Shown here piece after piece: positions 36,264 through 45,464 of a DNA stretch of 64,000 nt. A program made the position numbers and the translations under genes. Source of the stretch: Cupriavidus sp. UYMMa02A (GTDB lineage: Bacteria > Pseudomonadota > Gammaproteobacteria > Burkholderiales > Burkholderiaceae); NCBI GenBank assembly GCA_001725945.1, contig LRMT01000073.1, positions 1-64,000 on the forward strand. The letters are read 5' to 3'. Numbering within the stretch: the first letter of the stretch is position 1; every line of letters starts with the position of its first letter. The notes beneath the pieces are model-generated. The model did no database searches, had not been told where the DNA came from, and worked only from the letters and a program-made list of their open reading frames with translations.

Positions 36264-38062
36264 TGCGTCGAGCTCCACGGTTCGCTTTCCTGCACCTTGT
36301 CGCTGACCACGAGCTGGCGGATCGGCGAATCGGGCTGGACATTCAATGCGCGCAGCGTGCCGCCGGTGATGGCGGCAAAGACCGGGCCGGCCACGGCGCC
36401 GCCGTAGTGGCTGCCGGCGGTCGGCTCGTCCACGCTGACGGCCACGATCACGCGCGGATTCGACATCGGCGCCAGGCCGATGAACGACGCGCGGTACTTG
36501 CTGCGGTTGTAGCCGCGGCCTTCATGCTTGTACGCGGTGCCGGTCTTGCCGCCGACGCGGTAGCCCATCACCTGCGCTTCCGGCGCGGTGCCGCCCGGCG
36601 CGGTCACGGTTTCGAGCATGGCGCGCACGTCGCGGGCCACCTGCGGCGACAGGATGCGCTCGCCGGTGGCGGGGCCATTGGTGCGGAACATCGACACCGG
36701 GATGATCTCGCCGTCATGCGCGAAGATCGTGTACGCATGCGCCATCTGGAACAGCGACACCGACAGGCCGTAGCCATACGACATGGTGGCCTGCTCGATC
36801 GGGCGCCAGCTCTTGTACGGGCGCACGCGCCCGGCCACGGCGCCGGGGAAGCCGATCTTGGGCGCCTGGCCAAGGCCGACGCTCGTGAACATGTCCCACA
36901 TTTCCTGCGGCTTCATCATCATCGCGATCTTGGTCGTGCCGATATTGCTCGACTTCTGGATCACGCCGCCCACGGTCAGCGCACCGTAGTTGTGGGTGTC
37001 GGTGATGGTGGCGCCTTCGAAGTTGTACTTGCCGGTGGTGATGACGACCGTTGACGGCGTCACGCGCTTGAGCTGCAACGCGAGGCCGATGGAGATCGGC
37101 TTCATCATCGAACCCGGTTCGAAGGTGTCGGTCAGCACGCGATTGCGCAACTGCTCGCCCGACAGGCGGCTGCGGTCGTTCGGGTTGTAGGTCGGCCAGT
37201 TGGCCAGTGCCAGCACTTCGCCGGTCTGGGCGTCGAGCACCACCGCGCTGGCCGCCTTGGCCTTGCTGCGCTCGACCACGGCCTTCAACTCGTTGTAGGC
37301 CAGGTACTGGATCTTGGCGTCGATCGACAGCTGCATGTCCGCGCCGTCGCGCGGCGTCTTGATGATGCCGACGTCCTCGACCACGCGGCCCAGGCGGTCC
37401 TTGATCACCTGGCGCGCACCGGCGCGCCCGGCCAGGCCGGCCTCGCGGGCGAGCTCCACGCCTTCCTGGCCGCGGTCCTCGACGTTGGTGAAGCCGACGA
37501 TGTGCGCCATCGCCTCGCCTTCCGGGTAGAAGCGCTTGTATTCGCGGGTCTGGTGGACACCCTCGATCTTGAGCGCCGCGATCTTCTCCGCCACGTCCGG
37601 CTGGACCTGGCGCTTCAGGTAGACAAAGCTCTTGTCTTCCGACAGCTTGCGGCCCAGGTCCTTCTCGGACATGTCGAGCAGCTTCGCGAGCTGGCGGATC
37701 TTGGCGGCCTCGACCTGGTTGGGCACGTCTTCGGGCACGGCCCAGATCGCCTTGACCGGCAGGCTGGTGGCGAGCACCAGGCCGTTGCGGTCCAGGATCT
37801 TGCCGCGCGTCGCCGGCAGCTCGAGCGTACGCTGGAAGCGCTTCTTGCCTTCCGCCTCATAGAACTGGTTGCCAGGCCCCTGGATCCACAGCGCACGCAC
37901 GGCCAGCGCCACGAACGCCGCGAACATCAGGAACACCACGAACTTGGAACGCCACATCGGCAGGCGCAGGCCCAGCACGGGGCTGGCCGAGAACTGCCCG
38001 GTGCGCGGACGCGAGTTGTTCGGGCGATTGCGCGAGGCGGCGCCGCTGCGTGCCATGGTCAT
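36260..38062 (-). CDS. ftsI: Septal peptidoglycan transpeptidase FtsI (PBP3)
   Basis: Intact 600-residue class B penicillin-binding protein. One membrane segment (FVVFLMFAAFVALAVRALWI) is near residue 40. A pedestal domain and the transpeptidase domain follow. The active-site motifs are SxxK in TFEPGSMMKP, SSN in QKSSNIGTT and KTGT in VGGKTGTAYKH. The ATG at 38062 has GGGGAGGA at good spacing and overlaps the ftsL stop (ATGA). It is one of the few long genes here with no frameshift. Confidence 0.96.
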
Positions 38063-38394
38063 GGACGTTCCTCCCCGGCAGGGCGGCGGGGGCGGAGGCG
38101 CCGGCCGCGGGCGCCGCTGCCGCCTGCGGCAGCACGATGCCCGGCAGGTATTGGGTTCTGCCCGCCATGACGGGTGCCATGCGCAGTTGCGTGCGCGCCG
38201 CTTCGGCAATGCGCGCGCTCTTGCCGAGCGCGCTTTGCTGGTACTGCAGCCGCGACCAGTCGACGTCGAGCTGCTTTTCCTCGGACTGCGCACGTTCCAG
38301 CGCGACGAACAGCGTGCGCGCCTGGTGCTGTGCGCTGACCAGCGAGAGCGCCAGAGATCAGCGCGGCGAGCAGGAAGAAGGTCAGTCGGTTCAT
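38059..38394 (-). CDS. ftsL: Cell division protein FtsL (frameshifted in this sequence)
   Basis: Small single-pass divisome protein that works with FtsB and FtsQ. A short N-terminus runs into a membrane segment ([14 protein letters not shown]). The periplasmic coiled coil follows in another frame ([20 protein letters not shown], then [20 protein letters not shown]). The frame changes near 38352 and again near 38086, after which it ends PAGEERP at an ATGA overlap with ftsI. Length is about 111-112 residues, depending on how the first break is repaired. Sequence is poorly conserved in this family, so the call rests on position and topology. Confidence 0.88.
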   Translation of the reverse strand: MNRLTFFLLAALISGALAGQRTAPGAHAVRRAGTCAVRGKAARRRLVAAAVPAKRARQERAHCRSGAHATAHGTRHGGQNPIPAGHRAAAGGSGARGRRLRPRRPAGEERP

Positions 38395-39392
38395 GACGGC
38401 GCGCCCCCCGGACCGGTGCGGCCGGCGCCAGCTTTTCCGGCCGCGCGCATCACGGCCGAGCGCGCGCGCGGCGGGTTGTCGGCAATCTCCTGGGCGCCAG
38501 GCTTGACGCGGCCCAGCAGGCGCAGCGTGGGCTGCGGCAGGTCGGCCGCGCGCAGCGGCGCGCGGCGCAGTGCGGGATCGGCATCTTGCTGGGGACGGGC
38601 GTGCGCCGCCATGAACCGCTTGACGATGCGGTCCTCCAGCGAATGGAAGCTGATCACCACGAGGCGGCCCCCTACCTGCAGCAGTTCATAGGCAGCCTTC
38701 AGCCCTCTTTCGAGGTCCTCAAGCTCTTGATTGACGTGAATCCGTAGAGCCTGAAAGGTGCGGGTCGCAGGGTCCTGACCCTTCTCGCGTGTTTTGACGG
38801 CTTTCGCCACGAGCGCGGCAAGGTCGGCAGTAGTGGCGAGAGGTCCGCCATCGCCGGGTTCGCGCCGGCGAGCAACAATCGCCTTTGCAATCTGTACAGC
38901 AAACCGTTCTTCCCCATAGTCTCGTATCACCCTGGCAATGTCCTGCTCTTCCGCCTGCGCCAGCCACTGGGCGGCAGTGATGCCGCGCGTGGTGTCCATG
39001 CGCATGTCCAGCGGGCCCTCGAAACGAAAGGAAAACCCCCTCGCCGCCTCATCGATCTGGGGCGAGCTGATCCCCAGGTCGAGCAGCACGCCAGCCACAT
39101 GGCCGCGCCCGGCCAGGCGCTCGCCCATGGCTGCAAAGCTCGCGTGCTCAATGGAGAAGCGGGCATCCTGGATGGTGCCCGCTTCTGCGATTGCTGCTGG
39201 GTCCTTGTCGAACGCGACCAGGGCCCCGTCTGGCCCCAGCCGGGCCAGAATCGCCCGGCTGTGCCCTCCCCTGCCGAAGGTGCCGTCCACGTAGGCGCCG
39301 TCCGGCCTCCAGACCAATGCCTCGACGGCCTCGTCCAGCAGCACGGTGCGATGGTGCAGGGCGGGGGTTGCCGGGGATCCGGTAGGGCTCAT
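38391..39392 (-). CDS. rsmH: 16S rRNA m4C1402 methyltransferase RsmH
   Basis: Intact 333-residue SAM-dependent enzyme that methylates C1402 of 16S rRNA. Motifs are [13 protein letters not shown], the SAM loop [26 protein letters not shown] and [14 protein letters not shown]. The C-terminus has a proline- and glycine-rich tail. It lies 7 nt after mraZ and overlaps ftsL by 4 nt, the standard mraZ-rsmH-ftsL-ftsI order. Confidence 0.96.
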   Translation of the reverse strand: MSPTGSPATPALHHRTVLLDEAVEALVWRPDGAYVDGTFGRGGHSRAILARLGPDGALVAFDKDPAAIAEAGTIQDARFSIEHASFAAMGERLAGRGHVAGVLLDLGISSPQIDEAARGFSFRFEGPLDMRMDTTRGITAAQWLAQAEEQDIARVIRDYGEERFAVQIAKAIVARRREPGDGGPLATTADLAALVAKAVKTREKGQDPATRTFQALRIHVNQELEDLERGLKAAYELLQVGGRLVVISFHSLEDRIVKRFMAAHARPQQDADPALRRAPLRAADLPQPTLRLLGRVKPGAQEIADNPPRARSAVMRAAGKAGAGRTGPGGAPS

Positions 39393-39399
39393 GACCTTG

Positions 39400-39828
39400 T
39401 CAGAAAGAGAAATTCTTCAATGCTTCCGGCATGCCTTGCGCCATCGCCTGCTGTTCCTTGGCGGCGTATGTCGCGGCATCCCAGACTTCAAAATGACTGC
39501 CCATGCCGAGCAGCATGACTTCCTTGTCGAGCATGGCGGCACTGCGCAGTTCCGGTGCAATCAGCACGCGGCCTGCGCCGTCCATGTCCACGTCGGCGGC
39601 GTTGCCCAGGAAAATGCGCTTCCACCAGTGCGCATCCATCGGCAGCGCTGCAATCCGTTGCCGGAAATTTTCCCACTCGGGCCTGGGAAACAGCAGCAGG
39701 CAGCCATCCGGGTGCTTGGTCAGCGTCACCCGGCCCTCGGCCTGCTGTTGCAGCGCTTCCCGGTGCCGCGACGGAATGGACATCCGCCCCTTGGCATCCA
39801 GCGAGAGCGCCGATGCTCCCTGAAACAA
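39400..39828 (-). CDS. mraZ: Transcriptional regulator MraZ
   Basis: Intact 142-residue DNA-binding protein with two AbrB/SpoVT-like MraZ halves. The first half has [17 protein letters not shown] and the second [15 protein letters not shown]. MraZ represses its own operon by binding direct repeats near the promoter. A matching four-box array lies about 100-135 nt upstream. Translation starts at a TTG (39828, [14 protein letters not shown] follows), preceded by a G-rich stretch. Confidence 0.94.
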   Translation of the reverse strand: MFQGASALSLDAKGRMSIPSRHREALQQQAEGRVTLTKHPDGCLLLFPRPEWENFRQRIAALPMDAHWWKRIFLGNAADVDMDGAGRVLIAPELRSAAMLDKEVMLLGMGSHFEVWDAATYAAKEQQAMAQGMPEALKNFSF

Positions 39829-39926
39829 GCTTGCCCCCCGGTCCCGACCGGCTTCTGGCTGGCCGGCACGTGCGTGAATCGCTCAGTTCCCGACCTGTGG
39901 ATGATCCCACGGGCAGGACTCAATTT

Positions 39927-39961
39927 CACACAAAAATACACTTCCTCACACTATTTCCCAC
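39927..39961 (-). promoter_or_regulatory. MraZ operator: four GTGnn boxes at 10-bp spacing
   Basis: On the minus strand the boxes GTGGG (39957-39961), GTGTG (39947-39951), GTGTA (39937-39941) and GTGTG (39927-39931) repeat exactly every 10 bp. This matches the known MraZ-box design of TGGG-type pentamers with 5-nt spacers. The first box touches the -10 of the predicted mra promoter, so binding would block initiation. Confidence 0.75.
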
Positions 39962-39988
39962 TTTAGAGGAAGCAATTTGGCGGGTCAA
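39960..39988 (-). promoter_or_regulatory. Predicted mra/dcw promoter
   Basis: A -35 TTGACC (39983-39988) and a -10 TAAAGT (39960-39965) are separated by exactly 17 nt. The expected start near 39953 falls inside the MraZ boxes and leaves a leader of about 125 nt before mraZ. Confidence 0.7.
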
Positions 39989-40244
39989 GGCTCGTTGCGG
40001 GCAACAAACCGGAATTTTCGAATCAGAACAAAGACTTAGCGCGCACACCTCACGCACCGTTCAGGTGAATCCTTAATGAAATGAAGATCTTAGGGAGCAA
40101 AGCAGAGAAACCACCTGAGAACTGCTGGGGAGGGACTGCCGGCGGCGCGGGAAAGACCGGCCCGCAACCGTGGGGAAGGATACAACATTTGCAAGACATG
40201 GCCGCCCCGGGCGGCCCCCACGCGGGGGCCTGCCGGCGAGCCGC
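39989..40244. other. Intergenic region between the mra promoter and coq7
   Basis: These 256 bases hold no supported gene. Just after the coq7 stop is a GC-only hairpin (GGCCCCC, 4-nt loop, GGGGGCC, 40213-40230) next to a second GCCGCCC palindrome. No T-tract follows on the minus strand, so it is at best a Rho-assisted end of coq7. Confidence 0.55.
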
Positions 40245-40560
40245 TCAGATGCGGTAGGCCGCGGTGGTCATCACGCGCGAGGCACCGCGCATCAGTGCAC
40301 GCACGGGCGCGGGCAGCGGCAGGCCACCCGCAGCGCGCGCGGCGTCCCGGTGGCGGATCTCGTCGTCGCGGCATCTGTTCGAGGATGACGCGCGAGCGGC
40401 CATCCACCGCGGGCAATTGTCCGAGATGGCCACTCAGATGTTGTTCGACCTGGTCCTCGGTCTCGGCGACGAAGCCGAGGCTCACCTTGTCGCCGGCCCG
40501 GCCGGCCAGAAAGCCGATCGCAAAGGCCCCGGCATACCACAGCGGGTTGAGCAGGGCACC
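40245..40560 (-). pseudogene. coq7: Coq7 C-terminal half (ubiquinone hydroxylase), 5-prime part missing
   Basis: Encodes the last roughly 105 residues of a di-iron demethoxyubiquinol hydroxylase. It runs from [19 protein letters not shown] through [14 protein letters not shown] to [17 protein letters not shown]. The second iron-ligand segment [12 protein letters not shown] is present after an apparent extra base near 40372. The family is about 205-215 residues, so roughly the first half, including the first ExxH-type iron motif, is absent. Immediately upstream, a clean promoter leads straight into mid-gene sequence with no start codon in the right place. This looks like a collapsed or lost stretch of about 350 bp. 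Confidence 0.85.
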
Positions 40561-40574
40561 GCGCTGAGCCGCGA

Positions 40575-40603
40575 ATTATGCCGGAAATCCCCTCTGCCGA
40601 CAA
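40575..40603 (-). promoter_or_regulatory. Predicted coq7 promoter
   Basis: A -35 TTGTCG (40598-40603) and a -10 CATAAT (40575-40580) are 17 nt apart on the minus strand, between the HNH gene and the coq7 remnant. The coq7 start that should follow is missing. Confidence 0.55.
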
Positions 40604-40616
40604 CCATTTGGCCCCC

Positions 40617-40978
40617 TCAGCGTCCCCGGCGTCGTTGGTGTGACGGCTGCGGTCGTAGTATTCGGGCGGCTTGCGGGCGATCCAGCGGATGAAGTCGACC
40701 ATGGCCGGGTGGCGCCGCAGCGCTTCCCAGTCGTGGAAGCGGCCTGCCAGTTCGGCTTCGGTGAAGACCGAATGGATCTTCTGGTGGCAGACGCGGTGCA
40801 TCGGCACGGTCTCGCGGCCACCGTGGCTGCGCGGAACCGGGTGGTGCAGGTCCGTGCTCGAGCCCTCGACGAGCTTCCGGCCACAGAGCGGGCAGCGCCC
40901 CGCGCCAGCCTCCGCATCGGGGGAGGGCGGCCCGAGCTGGTCGTCCCGGCCGGCCCGGAGACTGCGTTTGACGACCAT
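40617..40978 (-). CDS. HNH endonuclease family protein (frameshifted near its end)
   Basis: About 120 residues. A treble-clef zinc motif begins CPLCGRKL and the second Cys pair is incomplete, with a later VCHQK. The HNH core is LHHPVPRSHGGRETVPMHR followed by CHQKIHSVF. A C-terminal RKPPEYYDRSR stretch is typical of short HNH proteins in this genus. The frame does not stop at the expected place but runs into the coq7 remnant. One lost base near 40618 (GCC TGA read as GCTGA) would end it after NDAGDA. The start at 40978 is MVVKRSLRAGRDD. Biological role unknown: not obviously part of a restriction or toxin system. Confidence 0.75.
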
Positions 40979-41070
40979 GTGGCGCGTCCGGTGAGTGGTG
41001 TTGGTACGGATATCCGCGCGGGGCAGGCAAGGGTTAGGATGGCAAGGTTTGCCATCACGTCGAGTCCGCC

Positions 41071-41976
41071 ATGCCCGCACAATCCGCACTAGCCAGCCTG
41101 GCCCGGTTGCCTTCGCAGGACCCGGCTTTCTACGAGCGAGAATACAACAACCGCGCCCGCGTGCCTGATAACGCGGAGCACATGGCGCGCTGGGCGACGC
41201 TGTCGGCGCAGGTGCGCGCGCGTGGCGGTTATCAGGAGGACCTGAGCTACGCCGCGCCGGGTTCGACCCATGCACAGGACGAGCGGCTCGACTACTTCCC
41301 GGGCAGCGGCGAACGTCCGCCGCTGCTGGTGTTCGTGCACGGCGGCTACTTCCGCGCGCTGGACAAGCGCGACCACAGCTTCGTGGCCAGCGAGCTGCCG
41401 CGGCTCGGCGTGTCGGTGGCGGTCGTGAACTATTCGCTGTGCCCGTCGGTGACGGTGCCGGCCATCGTGCGCCAGGTCGTGGGCAGCGTGGCGTGGCTCT
41501 ACCGGCAATCGGAGCGGCTCGGGCACGACCACTCGCGCATCTTCGTGGCGGGCCATTCGGTCGGCGGCCACCTGGTGGCCATGCTGATGGCGGCGCTGTG
41601 GCCACAGGTGGGACCGGACCTGCCGGATGACCTCGTCAAGGGCGGCCTGTCGATCAGCGGCCTGTACGACCTGGAGCCGCTTCGGCGCGCCGATTTCCTG
41701 CAGCGCGACCTGCGCCTGTCCGAGGCGGACGTGGCCCGCCTTTCTCCAGCGTACATGCAGCCCGCGAGCAACGCGCCGCTGGTCACGGCCGTGGGCGAAC
41801 TGGAAGCCGCCGAGTACCACCGCCAGAACGCATTGATCCGCGCCGCGTGGCCGGCCAATGCGGCGCAGGATGTGCCGCTGCCGGGGGCGCATCACTTCAA
41901 TGTGATGGATGACCTGGCCAACCCCGACAGCACGCTGCTGCGGGCTGTCCTGACACTGACGGGCGTCAGGACTTAG
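41071..41976 (+). CDS. Alpha/beta hydrolase (esterase/arylformamidase-like)
   Basis: Intact 301-residue hydrolase, probably cytoplasmic. The oxyanion-hole motif is VFVHGGYFRALDK, the nucleophile elbow is FVAGHSVGGHLVA, and the catalytic His is likely in LPGAHHFNVMDDL. The family includes kynurenine formamidases and HSL-type esterases, and the substrate cannot be decided from sequence. No kynurenine pathway genes are adjacent. It is divergent from the HNH gene and converges on the dehydrogenase. Confidence 0.82.
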   Translation: MPAQSALASLARLPSQDPAFYEREYNNRARVPDNAEHMARWATLSAQVRARGGYQEDLSYAAPGSTHAQDERLDYFPGSGERPPLLVFVHGGYFRALDKRDHSFVASELPRLGVSVAVVNYSLCPSVTVPAIVRQVVGSVAWLYRQSERLGHDHSRIFVAGHSVGGHLVAMLMAALWPQVGPDLPDDLVKGGLSISGLYDLEPLRRADFLQRDLRLSEADVARLSPAYMQPASNAPLVTAVGELEAAEYHRQNALIRAAWPANAAQDVPLPGAHHFNVMDDLANPDSTLLRAVLTLTGVRT

Positions 41977-41983
41977 TCCGCGC

Positions 41984-42873
41984 TCAGCCTTCCAGCACGC
42001 GCAGCAAGGACGACGTATCGTCCTTGCCCCAGCCGTTCTCCATCAGCGCCTGGAGCTGAGCCGAAGTCGCCTGCATGGCCGGCAGCTTCAGGCCGACTTC
42101 CTGCGCGATATCGCGTGCGAGCCCGAAGTCCTTGTCGTGCAGCCGCGCCTCGATGCCGGCGGCGAAGTCGCGCGCGACCATCTTGGGGCCCATCAGGTCC
42201 AGCATGCGGCTGCCGGCGAAGCCAGTGGAGATCGCCGCGAGCACGCGCGCGGTGTCGACCTGCTGTGCGGCGGCAAAATGCATGGCCTCCGCGATGCCCT
42301 CGATATTGACCACCTGCACGATCTGGTTGCACAGCTTGGCCACCTGTCCGGCGCCGTTTCCGCCGATGTAGGTGATGGCCTTGCCGAGCAACGCGAGCAG
42401 CGGGCGCACGCTTTCGAGCACTTCAGGCTTGCCGCCGACCATGATGGTCAGCGTGCCAGCCTCGGCGCCGGCCGTGCCGCCAGACACCGGGCAATCGAGC
42501 GCGTCGATGCCGCGTGCGGCCAGCGCCGTGGCGATTTCGCGCGTGACGATCGGCGAGATCGTGCTGTGGTCCACGCAGACGGTGCCGGGCGCGGCGCCGT
42601 GGATCACGCCGTTCTCGCCGAGCAGCACCTCGCGCACGTCCTCGGACGAGGTCACGTTGGTGAACACCACGCTCGCGCCGCGCGCGGCTTCGGCGGGCGT
42701 GAAGAACGGTTCGGCGCCGAGCGCGCGGGCGGACTCGGCCGCCTCGGGACGGCGCACGAAGGCGCGCACCGTGTGGCCCGCGGCCAGCAGGTGCCGGACA
42801 TGTGCGAGCCCATGGCGCCCAGGCCGATGAAGGCGACGGTGCGTGCGGAGGAGTCGGAAGTGGAAGCGGTCAT
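41984..42873 (-). CDS. NAD(P)-dependent beta-hydroxyacid dehydrogenase (frameshifted in this sequence)
   Basis: Member of the 3-hydroxyisobutyrate dehydrogenase / tartronate semialdehyde reductase family. The nucleotide loop is VAFIGLGAMGSHM. The substrate motif is DCPVSGGTAGAEAGTL and the catalytic Lys is in GNGAGQVAKLCNQ. One C is lost near 42795 (GGCCACCTG read as GGCACCTG). Repair gives 296 residues. It follows the periplasmic binding protein gene by 42 nt on the same strand and may be co-transcribed. Substrate uncertain. Confidence 0.85.
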
Positions 42874-42915
42874 GCGGTGTTTCCTGTTCTGGCCGGCCGG
42901 GGCCGGCGCCGGTTG

Positions 42916-44088
42916 CTACTCGTCGCCCGCGTAGGCGAATTTGCCGTTGCGGACGGTTCCCATCACGCGCGAACGCTGGTCGAAGCCCTGATGGTCTTTC
43001 GCGTTCAGGTTCAGCACGCCGTTAGGCACGGTGAGGTTGGAGGTGGCTTCGATGGCATCGCGCAGCGCGTTGCGGAACGCGCGCGTGCCGGGCTGCGCGC
43101 CGGTCTTCAGCGCGCGCCGCGAGGCATCGTCGAGCAATTGCCATGCGCCCCACGCATCGCCGGCGAACTGCGTCACGCTGTCGGCGCCATATTTCGCTTC
43201 ATAGCGGGTGACGAAGTCCAGCGCGACCTTGCGCACCGGGTGGGTGGCGGGAAGCTGGCGCGCCACCACCACCGGGCCGGTCGGGAACAGCGTGCCTTCG
43301 ACATCCTTGCCGCCGACGCGCAGGAAGTCCCACGTGGCAATGCCGTGGGTCTGGTAGATCCTGCCCTTGTAGCCGCGTTCGGCCAGCGTCTTCTGCGGCA
43401 GCACCGCGGGCGTGCCCGAGCCCGCGATCAGGATCGCATCCGGATTGGCCGACATCAGCTTGAGGACTTGCCCGGTCACCGAGGTATCGTTGCGGCCGAA
43501 GCGTTCATTGCCGACCACCTTCAGCTTGCGCACTTCCGCCAGGCGTGAGAACTCACGCCACCAGCTTTCGCCGTAGGTGTCGGCAAAGCCGATGAAGCCG
43601 ACCGTCTTCACACCATGGTTGCTCATGTGTTCGGTCAGCACCGTGGCCATGTGCGAGTCGTTCTGCGGCATCTTGAACGCCCAGCGCCGGCGTGCGTCGG
43701 TCAGCGGCTCGATGATCGCGGCGGAAGCGGCCAGCGCGACCATCGGCGTTTCGTTCTCGGCGATCGCATCGAGCGCGGCGATGGCGTTGGGCGTGATGTT
43801 GGGACCGACGATCACGTCGACCTTCTCCTCTGAAATCAGCTTGCGCACATTGCGCACCGCGGCGGCGGGGTCGGAGCCGTCGTCGAGCAGCACGTAGTGC
43901 GCCTTTTGCCCGCCCAGTGTCTGCGGCCACATCAGCACGGTGTTCTTCGACGGAATGCCGATCGACGCGGCGGGGCCGGTGGTCGATACGTCGATGCCGA
44001 CGCGGATGTCGGCAAGCGCGGCACTGGCAAACAGTGCGGTGGCAGAGGCGCAGGCGATGACGAGCACGCGGCGCAGCGGGTTGGGCAT
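42916..44088 (-). CDS. ABC transporter periplasmic binding protein (LivK-like)
   Basis: Intact 390-residue protein with a cleavable signal peptide of about 26 residues ending ASAALA before DIRVGIDVSTTGPAASIG. The mature part is a type I periplasmic fold of the branched-chain amino-acid/aromatic-compound family (VDVIVGPNITPNAIAALDA, FADTYGESWWREF). No permease or ATPase gene is nearby, so it is an orphan binding protein, a common situation in Burkholderiaceae. The ligand cannot be told. A dehydrogenase follows at 42 nt and could act on the same compound. Confidence 0.85.
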   Translation of the reverse strand: MPNPLRRVLVIACASATALFASAALADIRVGIDVSTTGPAASIGIPSKNTVLMWPQTLGGQKAHYVLLDDGSDPAAAVRNVRKLISEEKVDVIVGPNITPNAIAALDAIAENETPMVALAASAAIIEPLTDARRRWAFKMPQNDSHMATVLTEHMSNHGVKTVGFIGFADTYGESWWREFSRLAEVRKLKVVGNERFGRNDTSVTGQVLKLMSANPDAILIAGSGTPAVLPQKTLAERGYKGRIYQTHGIATWDFLRVGGKDVEGTLFPTGPVVVARQLPATHPVRKVALDFVTRYEAKYGADSVTQFAGDAWGAWQLLDDASRRALKTGAQPGTRAFRNALRDAIEATSNLTVPNGVLNLNAKDHQGFDQRSRVMGTVRNGKFAYAGDE

Positions 44089-44125
44089 GGTTCTCCTCTT
44101 GGTTCGTGTTCTTCTATTTGTTTTT

Positions 44126-44158
44126 GTTTCTTCCCTCTCCCGCTAGCGGGAGAGGGGA
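44126..44158. repeat. Single palindromic end of the inverted-repeat element family
   Basis: A perfect 24-bp palindrome (44133-44156, CCCTCTCCCGC, TA, GCGGGAGAGGG) is preceded by TTGTTTC, as at the ends of the 15.2- and 59.2-kb elements. No second end is present. It lies between the binding-protein and methyltransferase genes. Confidence 0.6.
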
Positions 44159-44219
44159 GCCGGCAATCGGAAAGCATAGCGGAGTGGCCCGAAACCGGCA
44201 TTCAATCGCCGGTCCGAGG

Positions 44220-45367
44220 TTACTTTGCGCCCAACCGCCAGAGCGACGTCACTTCCGCCTGCCGCGCCGCGTGCAACGGGTCAGCGGCGTCCGCCGCGCG
44301 CGGATGGCGCGGGCGGATGTCCGAGCGGCCCAGTACCTTCAGACCGGCGGCGTCGATCCAGCCCTCCAGCTCGGCGCGCGTGCGCAGGCCGAGATGCTCG
44401 GCAAAGTCGGACAGAAGCAGCCAGCCTTCACCATCCGGCTCCAGATGGGCGGCCAGTCCAGCCAGGAAGCCGCGCAGCATCGCGCTGTCCGGGTCATACA
44501 CGGCCTGCTCGATTGGCGAAGACGGCCGCGCCGGCACCCATGGCGGGTTGCAGACGATCAGCGGTGCGCGGCCTCGGGGAAGAGGTCGGCGGCGATGACT
44601 TCCACCTGCTTGTCGTAGCCGAGGCGCGCAATGTTGTCCCGCGCGCAGGCGAGGGCGCGCTCGTCCATGTCGGTCGCCACCACGCGCCGCACGCCGCGCC
44701 TGGCCAGCACGGCGGACAGCACGCCAGTGCCCGTGCCGATGTCGAACGCGAGCGTCTTCGCCGGCAGCGGCTCGTTGGCGACGAGATCCACGTACTCGCC
44801 GCGCACCGGCGAGAACACGCCGTACCGCGGGTGGATGCGCGCATCCAGCGCGGGAATTTCCACGCCCTTGCGGCGCCACTCATAGGCGCCGATCATGCCC
44901 AGCAGTTCGCGCATCGACGCCACATAGGGTTCGCCGGCGCTGCCGTAGACCTGCTCGCAAGCCTGGCTGACGTCCGGAGCGCGGCGCAGTGGCACGGCGT
45001 GGCCGGCCTCGAAGGGCAGCAGCAGCATGCCCAGCGTACGCGCGCGCTGGGACTGGGCCAGCCGGTGCTGGTGGAACGCCTCGGTCGCGGACTCGGCCGC
45101 GGCCGGCTTGTGGCCGGGACGGCTCTTCTTCTTGGGCTTGCGCTCGGTGCGCCGGGCCATGGCCTGCAGCAGCTGGCGAGCATTCTGGAAGTCGCCGCGC
45201 CACAGCAGGGCGGTGCCTTCGCAAGCGAGGCGGTAGGCGGTGTCGGCCGACGTCGTGTCATCGGCCACGACAACGCGGCGCGGCGGCGGCAGGCCGGCTT
45301 CCGAGCGCCAGCGAGCGCTGTGTTCGACGCCGTCCTCGGTCCAGTAAATCTGCGGCAGTTCGCTCAC
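44220..45367 (-). CDS. Class I SAM-dependent methyltransferase (frameshifted in this sequence)
   Basis: Predicted 382-residue methyltransferase. A 150-residue N-terminal region of unclear fold is followed by a Rossmann SAM domain with motif I in FDIGTGTGVLSAVLARRG and the catalytic IVCNPPWVP motif. NPPW/NPPY motifs mark enzymes that methylate planar nitrogens, such as PrmC (glutamine) and RlmG-type (guanine) enzymes. One G is lost near 44575 (before RAPLIVCNPPW). GTG at 45367 was chosen because GGAGG lies 7 nt before it. A GTG at 45394 is also in frame. Target unknown. Confidence 0.8.
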
Positions 45368-45464
45368 GGGCGGGCCTCCGGTTGCGGGCGGCACGGGTGT
45401 GCCAGGAAAACGTGCATAAAAGTGTCCTGCATATATGGAAGGAAGGGCGGGTGCCCCAGGGGGC

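Noticed and set aside
40292..40978. HNH-Coq7 fusion protein
   Set aside because: The in-frame run from the HNH gene reads coq7 in the wrong frame, and passes through a promoter. It is a by-product of a lost base and the coq7 deletion.
40245..45367. This accessory stretch as a defence island or new system
   Set aside because: The genes (coq7, HNH, esterase, dehydrogenase, binding protein, methyltransferase) face different ways, share no clear operon apart from one pair, and include no defence or mobility marker.
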